From CBDFLA01 sp965248915 (GTDB taxonomy: Bacteria; Pseudomonadota; Alphaproteobacteria; M2410): a stretch of DNA of 64,000 nucleotides. The position numbers and the translations under genes are program-made. Below the pieces are notes generated by a model. The model made no database searches. It was given only the letters and a program-made list of their open reading frames with translations, and was not told the DNA's origin. Of the stretch, positions 1-7,715 are shown piece after piece. The stretch covers positions 620,001 through 684,000 of the forward strand of contig OZ252216.1 in NCBI GenBank assembly GCA_965248915.1, read 5' to 3'. Positions within the stretch are counted from its first letter, which is position 1, and each line of letters begins with the position of its first letter.

Positions 1-2
1 CC

Positions 3-1193
3 GTCGTCAAATCACTTCACTTAGGGCTGATTTACCAGGTAGAACGAAATCCAGAAAAAGCAGAGGAACATTTCCTTCGTTCCGTCGAAGCGAGCGGGAA
101 CACCAATCCACGTGTCACTGATGCCTATGGTCGGTTTCTTGAGCGTCAAGGTCGTTGGGGGGAAGCAATCGAGCTTTACAACGAACTTTTGGTGATGGTC
201 CCACAACACCCTGTCATTGAAGCATCCATCACGCGAGCGAAAAAGAAGAAGCGACCGGAAATGTTGGTTTCAAACGTAGCTGAAGGAACGGCTGAAGCGG
301 TGTATAGTGTCGCTTCTATGTTGACGCTTGAGCACACGATTGATCTCGCCGTAATCTACTTGCAGATGGGTCGACATTTGCGCGCCGACTTCCATCAGGC
401 AGACATGTTGGTAGGTGAGTTGTTCCAACAGCGCGGCCAGTTGGAGGATGCGGTCCTAGCATTCGCAGAGATTCCAAAGACCAATGCTTTGGGCCCTGGT
501 GCTGGGGTCTTGATCGCTATGAACTTTGATCGTCTCGGTCGGCCAGATGATGCTGTGCGGGTGCTCAACAATCTTATTCGCAAAAATCCAGAGAACCTCA
601 ATCTCCTTATCGCGCTTGGCGAGTTGTTGAGGTCGCATGAGTCCTACCCGGAAGCCATTGCCGTGTTTGACCAAGCGTTCAAAGTTTTGGGAGACGGTCA
701 ACAGAATTGGTTCTTGTACTACGCACGCGGCGCAGCCTTAGAACGGGCAGGGCGTTGGCCGGAGAGTGAAAACGATCTGTTGAGAGCTTTGGATTTGGCA
801 CCAGAGCAACCGTTGGTTCTAAACTATCTTGGGTACAGCTGGGTCGAGCGCGGGTACCGCGTTGACGATGCTCTCGCGCTGGTGGAGAAGGCCGTCAATT
901 TGGCCCCCGATAATGGCTTCATCGTCGACAGTCTAGGGTGGGCTCACTTCCGCCTCGGTAATATCGAGCGTGCAGTTCAATATCTTGAGAGGGCTGTCGA
1001 ATTGGAGCCCGTTGACCCGATGCTTCACGATCATCTGGGCGATGCCTATTGGGCGTCAGGTCGTGACATAGAAGCCGAGTTTGAATGGCGCCACGCATTA
1101 GACCTAAATCCAAGTAAGGAAGACGTCGCCACAATCGAAAAGAAATTGAATGACCGCGTTCAAAACACAGTCTCAAATGGAACAGAACAATAA
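3..1193 (+). CDS. TPR-repeat protein, 5' end outside the window
   Basis: The frame is open from the first bases of the window, so the N-terminus is missing; 396 residues are visible. They consist of tandem tetratricopeptide repeats, for example GWAHFRLGNIERAVQYLE and similar 34-residue units with the usual small/Gly-Tyr-Ala-Pro pattern. TPR arrays are protein-binding scaffolds; large proteins of this type next to ispE are common in Alphaproteobacteria, many exported, but the signal region is not in view here. The stop codon is 1 base from the preferred ispE start, so the two genes are probably co-transcribed. No enzyme domain is seen. Partner and role are unknown. Confidence 0.85.
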   Translation, partial: VVKSLHLGLIYQVERNPEKAEEHFLRSVEASGNTNPRVTDAYGRFLERQGRWGEAIELYNELLVMVPQHPVIEASITRAKKKKRPEMLVSNVAEGTAEAVYSVASMLTLEHTIDLAVIYLQMGRHLRADFHQADMLVGELFQQRGQLEDAVLAFAEIPKTNALGPGAGVLIAMNFDRLGRPDDAVRVLNNLIRKNPENLNLLIALGELLRSHESYPEAIAVFDQAFKVLGDGQQNWFLYYARGAALERAGRWPESENDLLRALDLAPEQPLVLNYLGYSWVERGYRVDDALALVEKAVNLAPDNGFIVDSLGWAHFRLGNIERAVQYLERAVELEPVDPMLHDHLGDAYWASGRDIEAEFEWRHALDLNPSKEDVATIEKKLNDRVQNTVSNGTEQ

Positions 1194-1194
1194 G

Positions 1195-2073
1195 ATGACC
1201 CCCAAAATAATCGAAGAAATCGCGCCAGCGAAGCTCAACCTGTTTCTGCACATCACAGGAAAGCGATTGAGTGGCTATCACGAACTCCTGAGCTTAGTCG
1301 TCTTCACCGAGTTGGCGGACCGAGTGAAGGTAGAGGAAGGTAGACGCCTGACCCTTAAGGTAACAGGGCCTTGCGCAGACGAGTTGCTGGCAGAGACCTC
1401 AACCGCAAACAATCTCGTTATCCGTGCCGCAAAAGCTTTGCAGGACCAGGGAAGCAGGAATCCGGGAGCCAAAATCCATTTGGAGAAAAATCTGCCGGTT
1501 GCTGCTGGCATTGGTGGCGGTTCAAGCGATGCCGCTGCAACAATGAAAGCCCTCACCAATCTTTGGGGGCAGGTTCTACCTCTTAACAAAGTCAAGAAGA
1601 TTGCGAGAAGTCTCGGGGCGGACGTGCCCGTTTGCTTAACCAGGCATCCCGCGATTATTAGAGGAATAGGTGATCGCGTAGAAGTTCCGCCAGAATTACC
1701 CAAAATGCATGTGGTGCTTGTCAATCCTGGGTATTTCTTGCCGACAGAAGATGTCTTTGAAAACTTGAACTGGAAAAAGGCTGTGCGAAAACGCCCAGTC
1801 GCGATTCCCCGGTCCTTTGATGATGAGGCTCATTTCGTGAGGTTCTTAAGGTCCTGCCGCAATGACTTGCAAGAGCCAGCAATCGATCTCTTGCCAGAAA
1901 TCGAAGATGTGCTGGATTACATCCAAGCACAAAGAGGGTGCAAGCTGGCGCGGATGTCAGGTTCGGGGGCGACATGCTTCGGTCTCTTCAGCAACGAGAG
2001 GAATGCCATTCGCGCACAAGAAGAGATTGCCGTTGAGGTGCCTGAGTGGTGGGTGGAGCGTACGAAATACTAA
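1195..2073 (+). CDS. ispE: 4-diphosphocytidyl-2-C-methyl-D-erythritol kinase
   Basis: IspE phosphorylates CDP-methylerythritol at the 2-hydroxyl, the fourth step of the MEP isoprenoid pathway, in the cytoplasm. The 292-residue product has the family length. It starts with the PAKLNLFLHITGKR substrate-binding segment (residues 11-24), carries the GHMP-kinase glycine loop PVAAGIGGGSSDAAA at residues 101-115, and a C-terminal MSGSGATCFGLF loop. I chose the ATG just after the TPR stop; an in-frame ATG at 1150 would overlap the TPR gene by 44 bases and adds residues not expected in the family. It converges on ispB with only 6 bases between stops. dxs and ispA of the same route lie near the other end of the window. 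Confidence 0.95.
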   Translation: MTPKIIEEIAPAKLNLFLHITGKRLSGYHELLSLVVFTELADRVKVEEGRRLTLKVTGPCADELLAETSTANNLVIRAAKALQDQGSRNPGAKIHLEKNLPVAAGIGGGSSDAAATMKALTNLWGQVLPLNKVKKIARSLGADVPVCLTRHPAIIRGIGDRVEVPPELPKMHVVLVNPGYFLPTEDVFENLNWKKAVRKRPVAIPRSFDDEAHFVRFLRSCRNDLQEPAIDLLPEIEDVLDYIQAQRGCKLARMSGSGATCFGLFSNERNAIRAQEEIAVEVPEWWVERTKY

Positions 2074-2079
2074 GGAATA

Positions 2080-3099
2080 TTAGTAGGCGCGGGTGACGCA
2101 GAAATCCACAATCTCATTCAGAGACTGTGCATAATCGCTGTCAGGAAAAATCCCTAAAGCATCGCGCGCCATTGAGCCATAATGACGGGCTCTTTCAATG
2201 GTATCGCTCAACGCTCCCTGGGCCTTTAGGAGATCCATTGCGTGTTCTAGGTCGCCATCATTTTGCTCGCCATGCTCAATCGTCCGCGCCCAAAAAGTCC
2301 GTTCTTTGTCACTACCGCGACGATAAGCCAGAACAATGGGCAGGGTCACTTTTCCTTCTCGGAAATCATCGCCAATTGTCTTTCCGAGTTCGGCCTGGGC
2401 TCCAGAGTAGTCGAGTGCGTCATCTACCAATTGAAAGGCGATACCAAGATTCCGTCCATAGGACTGAAGCGCTTCCTCTTCATTGTCACCACGTTCGGCA
2501 ACGACGGCGCCAACACGGCACGCGGCCTCGAACAGAGCCGCGGTCTTCGCGCTAATCACTTGAAGATAACTGTCTTCGGTCGTCGTTGTGTTATTGGCCG
2601 TGGTGAGTTGCATGACCTCACCTTCGGCAATAATCGCCGCGGCTCGCGACAAAATGTCGAGAACACGTAAGTCGCCCGCATCCACCATCAATTGGAAAGA
2701 CCTGCTGAACAGAAAATCACCGACCAAGACACTTGCTTGATTGCCCCAAATCGTGTTCGCCGTGGGGCTCCCGCGCCTGAGATCACTCTCGTCAATCACA
2801 TCGTCGTGAAGCAATGTCGCCGTATGAATGAACTCAACAGCGGCTGCGAGCTTGACGTGGGCCTGGCCCTCATAGCCGCACATACGGGCGCTCGCTAGCG
2901 TCAGCATCGGGCGCAGTCTCTTTCCACCAGAATTGATGAGGTGGCCAGCCAGATTCGGGATCATCGGAACCGGGCTTTCCATGTGATCAACAATGACGGA
3001 GTTTACGCCTTCGAGGTCGTCCACAACCAAGGATTTAAGCCGCTGAACGGCATGGTTGGGGGAGTTTTTCGCGCCGTCGAGCTTTACGATTACAGCCAA
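2080..3099 (-). CDS. ispB: long-chain polyprenyl diphosphate synthase
   Basis: This trans-prenyltransferase (339 residues) condenses IPP onto allylic diphosphates to make the C40-C50 side chain of ubiquinone. The first aspartate-rich motif is HDDVIDESDLRRG at residues 98-110 and the second is DDALDY at 226-231. The fifth residue before the first motif is a small Ala, which in this family marks long-chain products, unlike the Tyr in the ispA paralogue at 57.7 kb. The start is TTG with AGAGG 8 bases upstream; the nearby ATG at 3104 is out of frame and stops at once. Whether the product is octaprenyl or decaprenyl diphosphate cannot be told from sequence. Confidence 0.93.
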   Translation of the reverse strand: MAVIVKLDGAKNSPNHAVQRLKSLVVDDLEGVNSVIVDHMESPVPMIPNLAGHLINSGGKRLRPMLTLASARMCGYEGQAHVKLAAAVEFIHTATLLHDDVIDESDLRRGSPTANTIWGNQASVLVGDFLFSRSFQLMVDAGDLRVLDILSRAAAIIAEGEVMQLTTANNTTTTEDSYLQVISAKTAALFEAACRVGAVVAERGDNEEEALQSYGRNLGIAFQLVDDALDYSGAQAELGKTIGDDFREGKVTLPIVLAYRRGSDKERTFWARTIEHGEQNDGDLEHAMDLLKAQGALSDTIERARHYGSMARDALGIFPDSDYAQSLNEIVDFCVTRAY

Positions 3100-3244
3100 T
3101 TCATGGCCTCTTTGCTGTAGAAATTGTCCTTACAAGGGGACATTATTGAGGCCAGAGTTGGCGGTCAAGGTTGCTCTTCGAAATGTGAGACCTTCGTGAG
3201 CGCGGCATTCCGTCCCGTGTAGAGCCACTCAAGAGGAGTAGGAT

Positions 3245-4255
3245 GTGATTGAGCTCATGAAGACGCATGATTTGGTCGTCATCAATTACGTCCGAACCTT
3301 ACTGGAAGAAGAAGGCTTGTTTTGCGCAGTATTTGATCGAAACATTGCTTTCACTGAGGGAAGCATCGATGCCTTTGCACATCGGGTCATGATCCGAGAC
3401 GAAGATGCCCTGACTGTAAAGGAATTGTTGGCCGGCGCGGAAGTTGACGCGCATCTAAATCCATCGTTTCGATCAAGAGGTATACAGGGAGGGGCTCAAG
3501 GTGGTGCTGCTAACAAGCCAACGGATGATGCTTTCCTTGATGGCAAGCTGAAGATACTCCAGCCACAAAAAGGGTATCGCGCCGCCATCGACGCGGTGTG
3601 CCTTGCTGCATCGATACCTGCCAAGAAGGGTGATCTCGTTCTCGATGTTGGTTTTGGGGTTGGCGTCGCGGGACTGTGTCTTGCTTGGCGCCAGAGAGGC
3701 GTAAAACTCACTGGCCTAGAAATTCAAGAGGACCTAGTCGAACTTGCCACAGAAAACATTCGCCGCAACGTCATCGCAGGCGTGGATGTCATACCAGGCG
3801 ACATTTTAAGTCCCCCTTCAAGTCTTGCACATAACTCGTTCGATTTCGTGATGACCAATCCGCCTTTTTATGACGCTAGCAAAGCGATTTCGCCACCCGA
3901 CCAGTCGAAGAGCCAATCTCACATGCATCAGGGACCGGATGCTTTAGAGAAGTGGTTGGAAAATTCAATTCAGTTTGTGAAGCCTCGTGGCACATTCACA
4001 ATGGTCTATTTAGCTGAGGCGCTGGATACGCTGTTGGCAATACTAGGTCGCCATCTCGGCGACATCGCCATATTTCCTTTGTGGCCTGGAAATGATAAAC
4101 CCGCAAAGCGTGTGATTCTATCCGGTCAAAAGGACGACTCTGGGCCTGTGAGGTTGTTGCAAGGTCTAAGATTGCACGCGCCTCCAAAACGCTATGCACC
4201 GGAGGCCGAAGAAATTCTGCGGCACGGAAGGCCCATACTCTTGCAAGACAAGTAG
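3245..4255 (+). CDS. DUF2007 domain fused to TrmN6-like methyltransferase
   Basis: The 336-residue protein joins two parts. Residues 1-67 match the DUF2007 (putative signal-transducing) pattern, beginning IELMKTHDLVVINYVRTLLE. Residues 95-336 are a class I SAM-dependent methyltransferase with a glycine loop DVGFGVGVAG at 134-143 and the adenine-N6 catalytic motif NPPFYD at 205-210, as in TrmN6, which methylates A37 of tRNA1(Val). In related genomes I know these as two neighbouring genes; here a glycine-rich linker joins them in one frame. The GTG start has AGGAG about 7 bases upstream and gives the usual DUF2007 N-terminus. The second Gly-Cys of the usual loop is Gly-Phe. Substrate is inferred, not shown. 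Confidence 0.88.
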   Translation: MIELMKTHDLVVINYVRTLLEEEGLFCAVFDRNIAFTEGSIDAFAHRVMIRDEDALTVKELLAGAEVDAHLNPSFRSRGIQGGAQGGAANKPTDDAFLDGKLKILQPQKGYRAAIDAVCLAASIPAKKGDLVLDVGFGVGVAGLCLAWRQRGVKLTGLEIQEDLVELATENIRRNVIAGVDVIPGDILSPPSSLAHNSFDFVMTNPPFYDASKAISPPDQSKSQSHMHQGPDALEKWLENSIQFVKPRGTFTMVYLAEALDTLLAILGRHLGDIAIFPLWPGNDKPAKRVILSGQKDDSGPVRLLQGLRLHAPPKRYAPEAEEILRHGRPILLQDK

Positions 4256-4275
4256 TGAGAAATTGAGGAAAGCAA

Positions 4276-5340
4276 TCAGCCGTTCCCGGCGGGGCGCAAC
4301 AAGGCCATTGCATCATCAATAAAATCCGCTTCTGGATCGATCATCACGGCGTGGCGAATGTCTTCTCGACCTTCTTCTGTCTTCCCTTGTGCCATCTTCA
4401 TCTTGCCGCGGATGTAAAAGGCCCGAGAGTTGCCAGGCCTCAATTCTGTAGCGAGATCCAGCGCCTTGGTCGCATCGCGCAGTTTTCGCAGGCCAATCAA
4501 AGTCACCGCCTTGTCCGTGAGTATTTCATCGTCGTCCGGTCGCAACGTGAGGGCAGCGTCCAGGTCTTCAAGGGCTGTTTCGAAATTGCCAAGACGAAGG
4601 TGTGACCGCCCACGAAGGTACAGCGCTTCGTCGTGTTCGCTATCCTCAGCAATGACTTTGTCGAGGGTCTCAATGGCCCTTGTATATCCGCCGGTTTCAA
4701 ACAACGTTTTCGCCCGCAATAGTAAGGCCGGTGCAAGTGTTGGGTCTAACGTCAAAGCGAAATCCAGAAAAGTTTTTGCCTCGGTGGTATCGCCTGATTG
4801 GTAATTGGCCTGGCCCATCGCCGTCGCGCCGAGTGGAGATTTAGGCTCAAGGCTCATGACCTTTTGAAAATCTGAAACCGCAGCTTCTGCGTTGCCAAGA
4901 GCAAGGTGAGACATCCCGCGTCCATGAAAGTGAAGGGCATTCTCGCTGCCTAAGGCTATCGCCTCTTCAAAATCGGCCAGAGCCTCTTCGAACAATTTGA
5001 TATCGAGTAAAATCTTACCCCTTAAACCCAAGTAATGAGCGCGACGATCATCCTTCAATTCTTGAGACAGACAATCCGAGGTGAGGCGAAGACCGTCATA
5101 GTAGTTGCCTTGGGCAAGAACAAGGTCGGCCAGATCACAGGTGACAGTATCGCCAGGCGCGTCGGGGCCAGAGGTCAGGTCGAGGTCGGCGCCCGCGGCC
5201 TGGAACGTTGTTTCCACTGAGATCGGTGATGACGGCGCACTCGGCGGCGTGTCGCCATGCGCGGCGCTCAATCCCATGACCACTGCCGCCAGCGCGAGTG
5301 CTGTCGCAATTCTTTGTCGTGATTTCAAGTGAACAAACAT
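4276..5340 (-). CDS. secreted tetratricopeptide-repeat protein
   Basis: The 354-residue product starts with a signal peptide (basic MFVHLKSRQR, then a hydrophobic stretch to about residue 29, likely cleaved after AAHG). The rest is a run of TPR units such as GSENALHFHGRGMSHLALG and DEALYLRGRSHLRLGNFE. It probably acts in the periplasm as a binding scaffold. It is convergent with the fused methyltransferase (20 bases between stops) and divergent from the S49 peptidase, with 198 bases between the two starts. It is unrelated in detail to the TPR protein at the window start. No partner can be named. Confidence 0.82.
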   Translation of the reverse strand: MFVHLKSRQRIATALALAAVVMGLSAAHGDTPPSAPSSPISVETTFQAAGADLDLTSGPDAPGDTVTCDLADLVLAQGNYYDGLRLTSDCLSQELKDDRRAHYLGLRGKILLDIKLFEEALADFEEAIALGSENALHFHGRGMSHLALGNAEAAVSDFQKVMSLEPKSPLGATAMGQANYQSGDTTEAKTFLDFALTLDPTLAPALLLRAKTLFETGGYTRAIETLDKVIAEDSEHDEALYLRGRSHLRLGNFETALEDLDAALTLRPDDDEILTDKAVTLIGLRKLRDATKALDLATELRPGNSRAFYIRGKMKMAQGKTEEGREDIRHAVMIDPEADFIDDAMALLRPAGNG

Positions 5341-5461
5341 AAGGCCATTTTTTCCGATCTTGTGGGCGAACGCAATTGGCTAATTCAGCAGAGATTTGCC
5401 CAATACATAAGTAACGGATGATAGGGGTATTTCATGGCAATTTTTGGACGAATGGGGTGAG

Positions 5462-5490
5462 TTGAACTCCCATAGAGAAGAGCCTATGTA
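5462..5490 (+). promoter_or_regulatory. candidate sigma70 promoter for the S49 peptidase
   Basis: TTGAAC at 5462-5467 and TATGTA at 5485-5490 are separated by 17 bases. This places a transcript start near 5497, about 40 bases before the peptidase gene. Pattern match only. Confidence 0.4.
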
Positions 5491-5538
5491 ATACAGAGCC
5501 CCATATCCCACCCCCAGCCGACAGTGAATTTTCAGCGT

Positions 5539-6411
5539 ATGCGCAATTTTTTCCAAAAACTCCCAATCCCATTCATCAGAAATCGCCCGCCACAGGTCGC
5601 AGTTATCAACTTTAGTGGGGTCATTTCATCAAGTGGCCGGTTCGGCCAGGGTGTAAACATGGCAGCGTATGCGAGCTTGATTAAGCATGCGTTTGATCTC
5701 GGGCGCCTCAAAGCCGTCGCACTGATCATCAATTCTCCAGGTGGGTCTCCGGTCCAGTCCACGCTGCTCTTCAAGCGAATTCGCGCGCTGGCAGATGAAA
5801 AGGGAATTCCCGTTGTCGCCTTTGCAGAAGATGTTGCGGCCTCCGGTGGCTACATGCTGGCGCTTGCCGCGGACGAGATTTACGCAGACGACAGCTCAAT
5901 CGTCGGGTCCATTGGCGTTGTTTCCGCGGGGTTTGGGTTTGACAAAGCTATTGAAAAATTGGGCGTCGAGCGCCGCATCCATACTGCCGGCGAGAATAAG
6001 TCGACCCTTGATCCATTCCGCCCGGAGGATCCAGATGACGTCGAACGCCTCGAAGCGGTGCAAAAGTCGGTTCATGACAAGTTCATCTCCATGGTCAAGG
6101 AGCGTCGTGGCGATCGTCTGAACGGTGATGATAAGTCATTGTTTACCGGCGAATTCTGGGTTGGCGGGGAGGCGGTCGAGCTGGGATTGATCGACGGTAT
6201 CAATGACATAAGATCCGTCATGCGCAAACGGTTTGGTCGCAAAGTTCAACTCGTGCCAATGAAGATCGAGAAGCCGTTTTGGCGCCGTACATCTGGTGTG
6301 GGTGTGACCCAAGGTTCCGCGGTGCAAAACGGATGGGCGCCTCACGACTGGCCTGACGGTCTTTTGCACACTCTGGAAGTGCGTTCGCTTTGGTCAAGAT
6401 TTGGCCTGTAG
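5539..6411 (+). CDS. S49-family serine peptidase (SohB/SppA type)
   Basis: With the ATG at 5539 the protein has 290 residues, the single-domain SppA36K/SohB length. The S49 fold is clear: IINSPGGS (64-71), DVAASGGYMLALAADEIYA with the likely nucleophile Ser102, SIVGSIGVVS, and GENKSTLDPF with the general-base Lys154. Family members cleave signal peptides left in the membrane or damaged membrane proteins. There is no clear N-terminal transmembrane helix, so this one may be peripheral or cytoplasmic. A GTG at 5524 would add five residues; neither start has a good Shine-Dalgarno. The small membrane protein follows after 20 bases, suggesting one transcript. Confidence 0.9.
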   Translation: MRNFFQKLPIPFIRNRPPQVAVINFSGVISSSGRFGQGVNMAAYASLIKHAFDLGRLKAVALIINSPGGSPVQSTLLFKRIRALADEKGIPVVAFAEDVAASGGYMLALAADEIYADDSSIVGSIGVVSAGFGFDKAIEKLGVERRIHTAGENKSTLDPFRPEDPDDVERLEAVQKSVHDKFISMVKERRGDRLNGDDKSLFTGEFWVGGEAVELGLIDGINDIRSVMRKRFGRKVQLVPMKIEKPFWRRTSGVGVTQGSAVQNGWAPHDWPDGLLHTLEVRSLWSRFGL

Positions 6412-6431
6412 GATAGGGAAGGGCGAGCAAC

Positions 6432-6683
6432 ATGATTAATGCATTATCGGCCCTTCTGGTCTTTGCCTTCATATTCTATTTTTTCCGTATGCTGGCGGGC
6501 GGGGGTGGCGAGCGGCGTGAACGTATGGAGGAAGCCGTCAAGAAGGCCCGAGAAAAAGCGGAAGTCGCGAAGTCCCGGGGGAGCAAAATAAGCGCTGAAG
6601 ACATGACCCAGTGTGCGGTGTGTGAAGCCTATATTCCCAAGTCGAACATCTCTAACTGTGGTCGCAATGATTGCCCCTATTAG
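6432..6683 (+). CDS. small membrane protein with C-terminal zinc-type motif (PP0621-like)
   Basis: The 83-residue protein has one N-terminal transmembrane helix (ALSALLVFAFIFYFFRML), a charged helical middle rich in Lys, Arg and Glu, and a C-terminal CAVCEAYIPKS-N-CGRNDCPY segment with four cysteines that could bind a metal. This is the pattern of the uncharacterised PP0621 family, usually found as a short gene in proteobacteria. It follows the S49 peptidase closely and precedes the glyQ leader. The cytoplasmic or periplasmic side of the cysteines cannot be decided. Function unknown. Confidence 0.82.
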   Translation: MINALSALLVFAFIFYFFRMLAGGGGERRERMEEAVKKAREKAEVAKSRGSKISAEDMTQCAVCEAYIPKSNISNCGRNDCPY

Positions 6684-6730
6684 CCATTAACCGATCCTTC
6701 AATAGCTCTTGCGCCAAGGCAACACATGTC

Positions 6731-6759
6731 TTGACCGGTTGAGTGGACAAAGATAGGTT
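6731..6759 (+). promoter_or_regulatory. candidate glyQ promoter
   Basis: TTGACC at 6731-6736 and TAGGTT at 6754-6759 with a 17-base spacer. A start site near 6766 would place the hairpin region below at the very 5' end of the glyQ transcript. The -10 box is weak (three of six consensus bases). Confidence 0.3.
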
Positions 6760-6768
6760 CCGATTGAA

Positions 6769-6807
6769 GCCGGAGTCGCTAGGGATTCCGGCATTTTTCA
6801 ATCCCTA
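6769..6807 (+). promoter_or_regulatory. glyQ leader with two competing hairpins (terminator-like and alternative)
   Basis: Hairpin 1 pairs GCCGGAG (6769-6775) with TTCCGGC (6786-6792, one G-T pair) over a 10-base loop and is followed by A and five T residues (6794-6798), as in an intrinsic terminator. Hairpin 2 pairs TAGGGATT (6780-6787) with AATCCCTA (6800-6807), eight perfect pairs. They share bases 6786-6787 and cannot form together. This could be an attenuator for glyQS, or simply a terminator for the upstream genes with chance extra pairing. Confidence 0.35.
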
Positions 6808-6830
6808 CCGACCCATCCCGGACCTCCTCG

Positions 6831-7715
6831 ATGACAGCCGAGACAGCCAAGATCGATACATCCTTTCAAGGGTTGATTTTGCGGTTGCAGTCCTATTGGG
6901 CGCGCCAGGGATGTGTCTTGCTTCAACCATACGACATGGAAATGGGTGCCGGCACGTCGCACCCAGCGACGACATTGAGGGCATTGGGTCCGGCGCCCTG
7001 GAAGGCGGCCTACGTTCAACCCTGCAGAAGGCCGACCGATGGCCGGTATGGGGAAAACCCAAATCGACTTCAACACTATTACCAATACCAAGTCATCCTG
7101 AAACCATCGCCAGACAACATCCAAGATCTCTATCTCGACAGTTTGCGCGAGCTGGGAATTGATCCAATGGCACACGATGTGCGCTTCGTTGAAGATGATT
7201 GGGAAAATCCTACCCTCGGCGCTTGGGGACTTGGCTGGGAGGTTTGGCTTGATGGGATGGAAGTTACCCAATTCACCTATTTTCAACAGGTTGGCGGCTT
7301 TGATTGCGATCCGGTTTCCGGTGAAATTACATACGGATTGGAACGTCTTGCCATGTATGTGCAAGGCGTCAGTAGCATTTACGACATTGATTATAATGGC
7401 GCTGGTGTGAAGTACGGTGATGTATTTTTGCAGGCGGAAAAGGAATTTTCGGCATTCAATTTTGAACATGCCAAAACAGAAATTCTCTTCCGGCATTTCG
7501 AAGATGCTGAGACAAATTGTGGTGCTTTGTTGGAACAGGACCTGCCTCTTCCCGCCTATGACCAAATGCTAAAAGCTGGACATAGCTTCAACCTACTTGA
7601 TGCGCGCGGCGTCATTTCCGTCACCGAAAGAGCTGCATACATTGGCCGCGTGCGGGCGCTGGCGCGTGGATGTGCAGAAAAGTGGTTGCAGTCACAAGGT
7701 GTCAATCATGCCTGA
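6831..7715 (+). CDS. glyQ: glycine--tRNA ligase alpha subunit
   Basis: The 294-residue alpha chain of the bacterial alpha2beta2 glycyl-tRNA synthetase activates glycine and charges tRNA(Gly). Class II motifs are conserved: LILRLQSYWARQGCVLLQPYD near the N-terminus, GAGTSHPATTLRALGP, YVQPCRRPTDGRYGENPNR, and WEVWLDGMEVTQFTYFQQ. No good Shine-Dalgarno precedes the ATG; the bases just before it read CCTCCT instead. The stop overlaps the glyS start by 8 bases, so the two chains are translationally coupled, as expected for a heteromer. Confidence 0.97.
   Translation: MTAETAKIDTSFQGLILRLQSYWARQGCVLLQPYDMEMGAGTSHPATTLRALGPAPWKAAYVQPCRRPTDGRYGENPNRLQHYYQYQVILKPSPDNIQDLYLDSLRELGIDPMAHDVRFVEDDWENPTLGAWGLGWEVWLDGMEVTQFTYFQQVGGFDCDPVSGEITYGLERLAMYVQGVSSIYDIDYNGAGVKYGDVFLQAEKEFSAFNFEHAKTEILFRHFEDAETNCGALLEQDLPLPAYDQMLKAGHSFNLLDARGVISVTERAAYIGRVRALARGCAEKWLQSQGVNHA

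Noticed and set aside
6798..7565. 255-codon minus-strand frame across glyQ
   Set aside because: Shadow of glyQ; no Shine-Dalgarno or domain.
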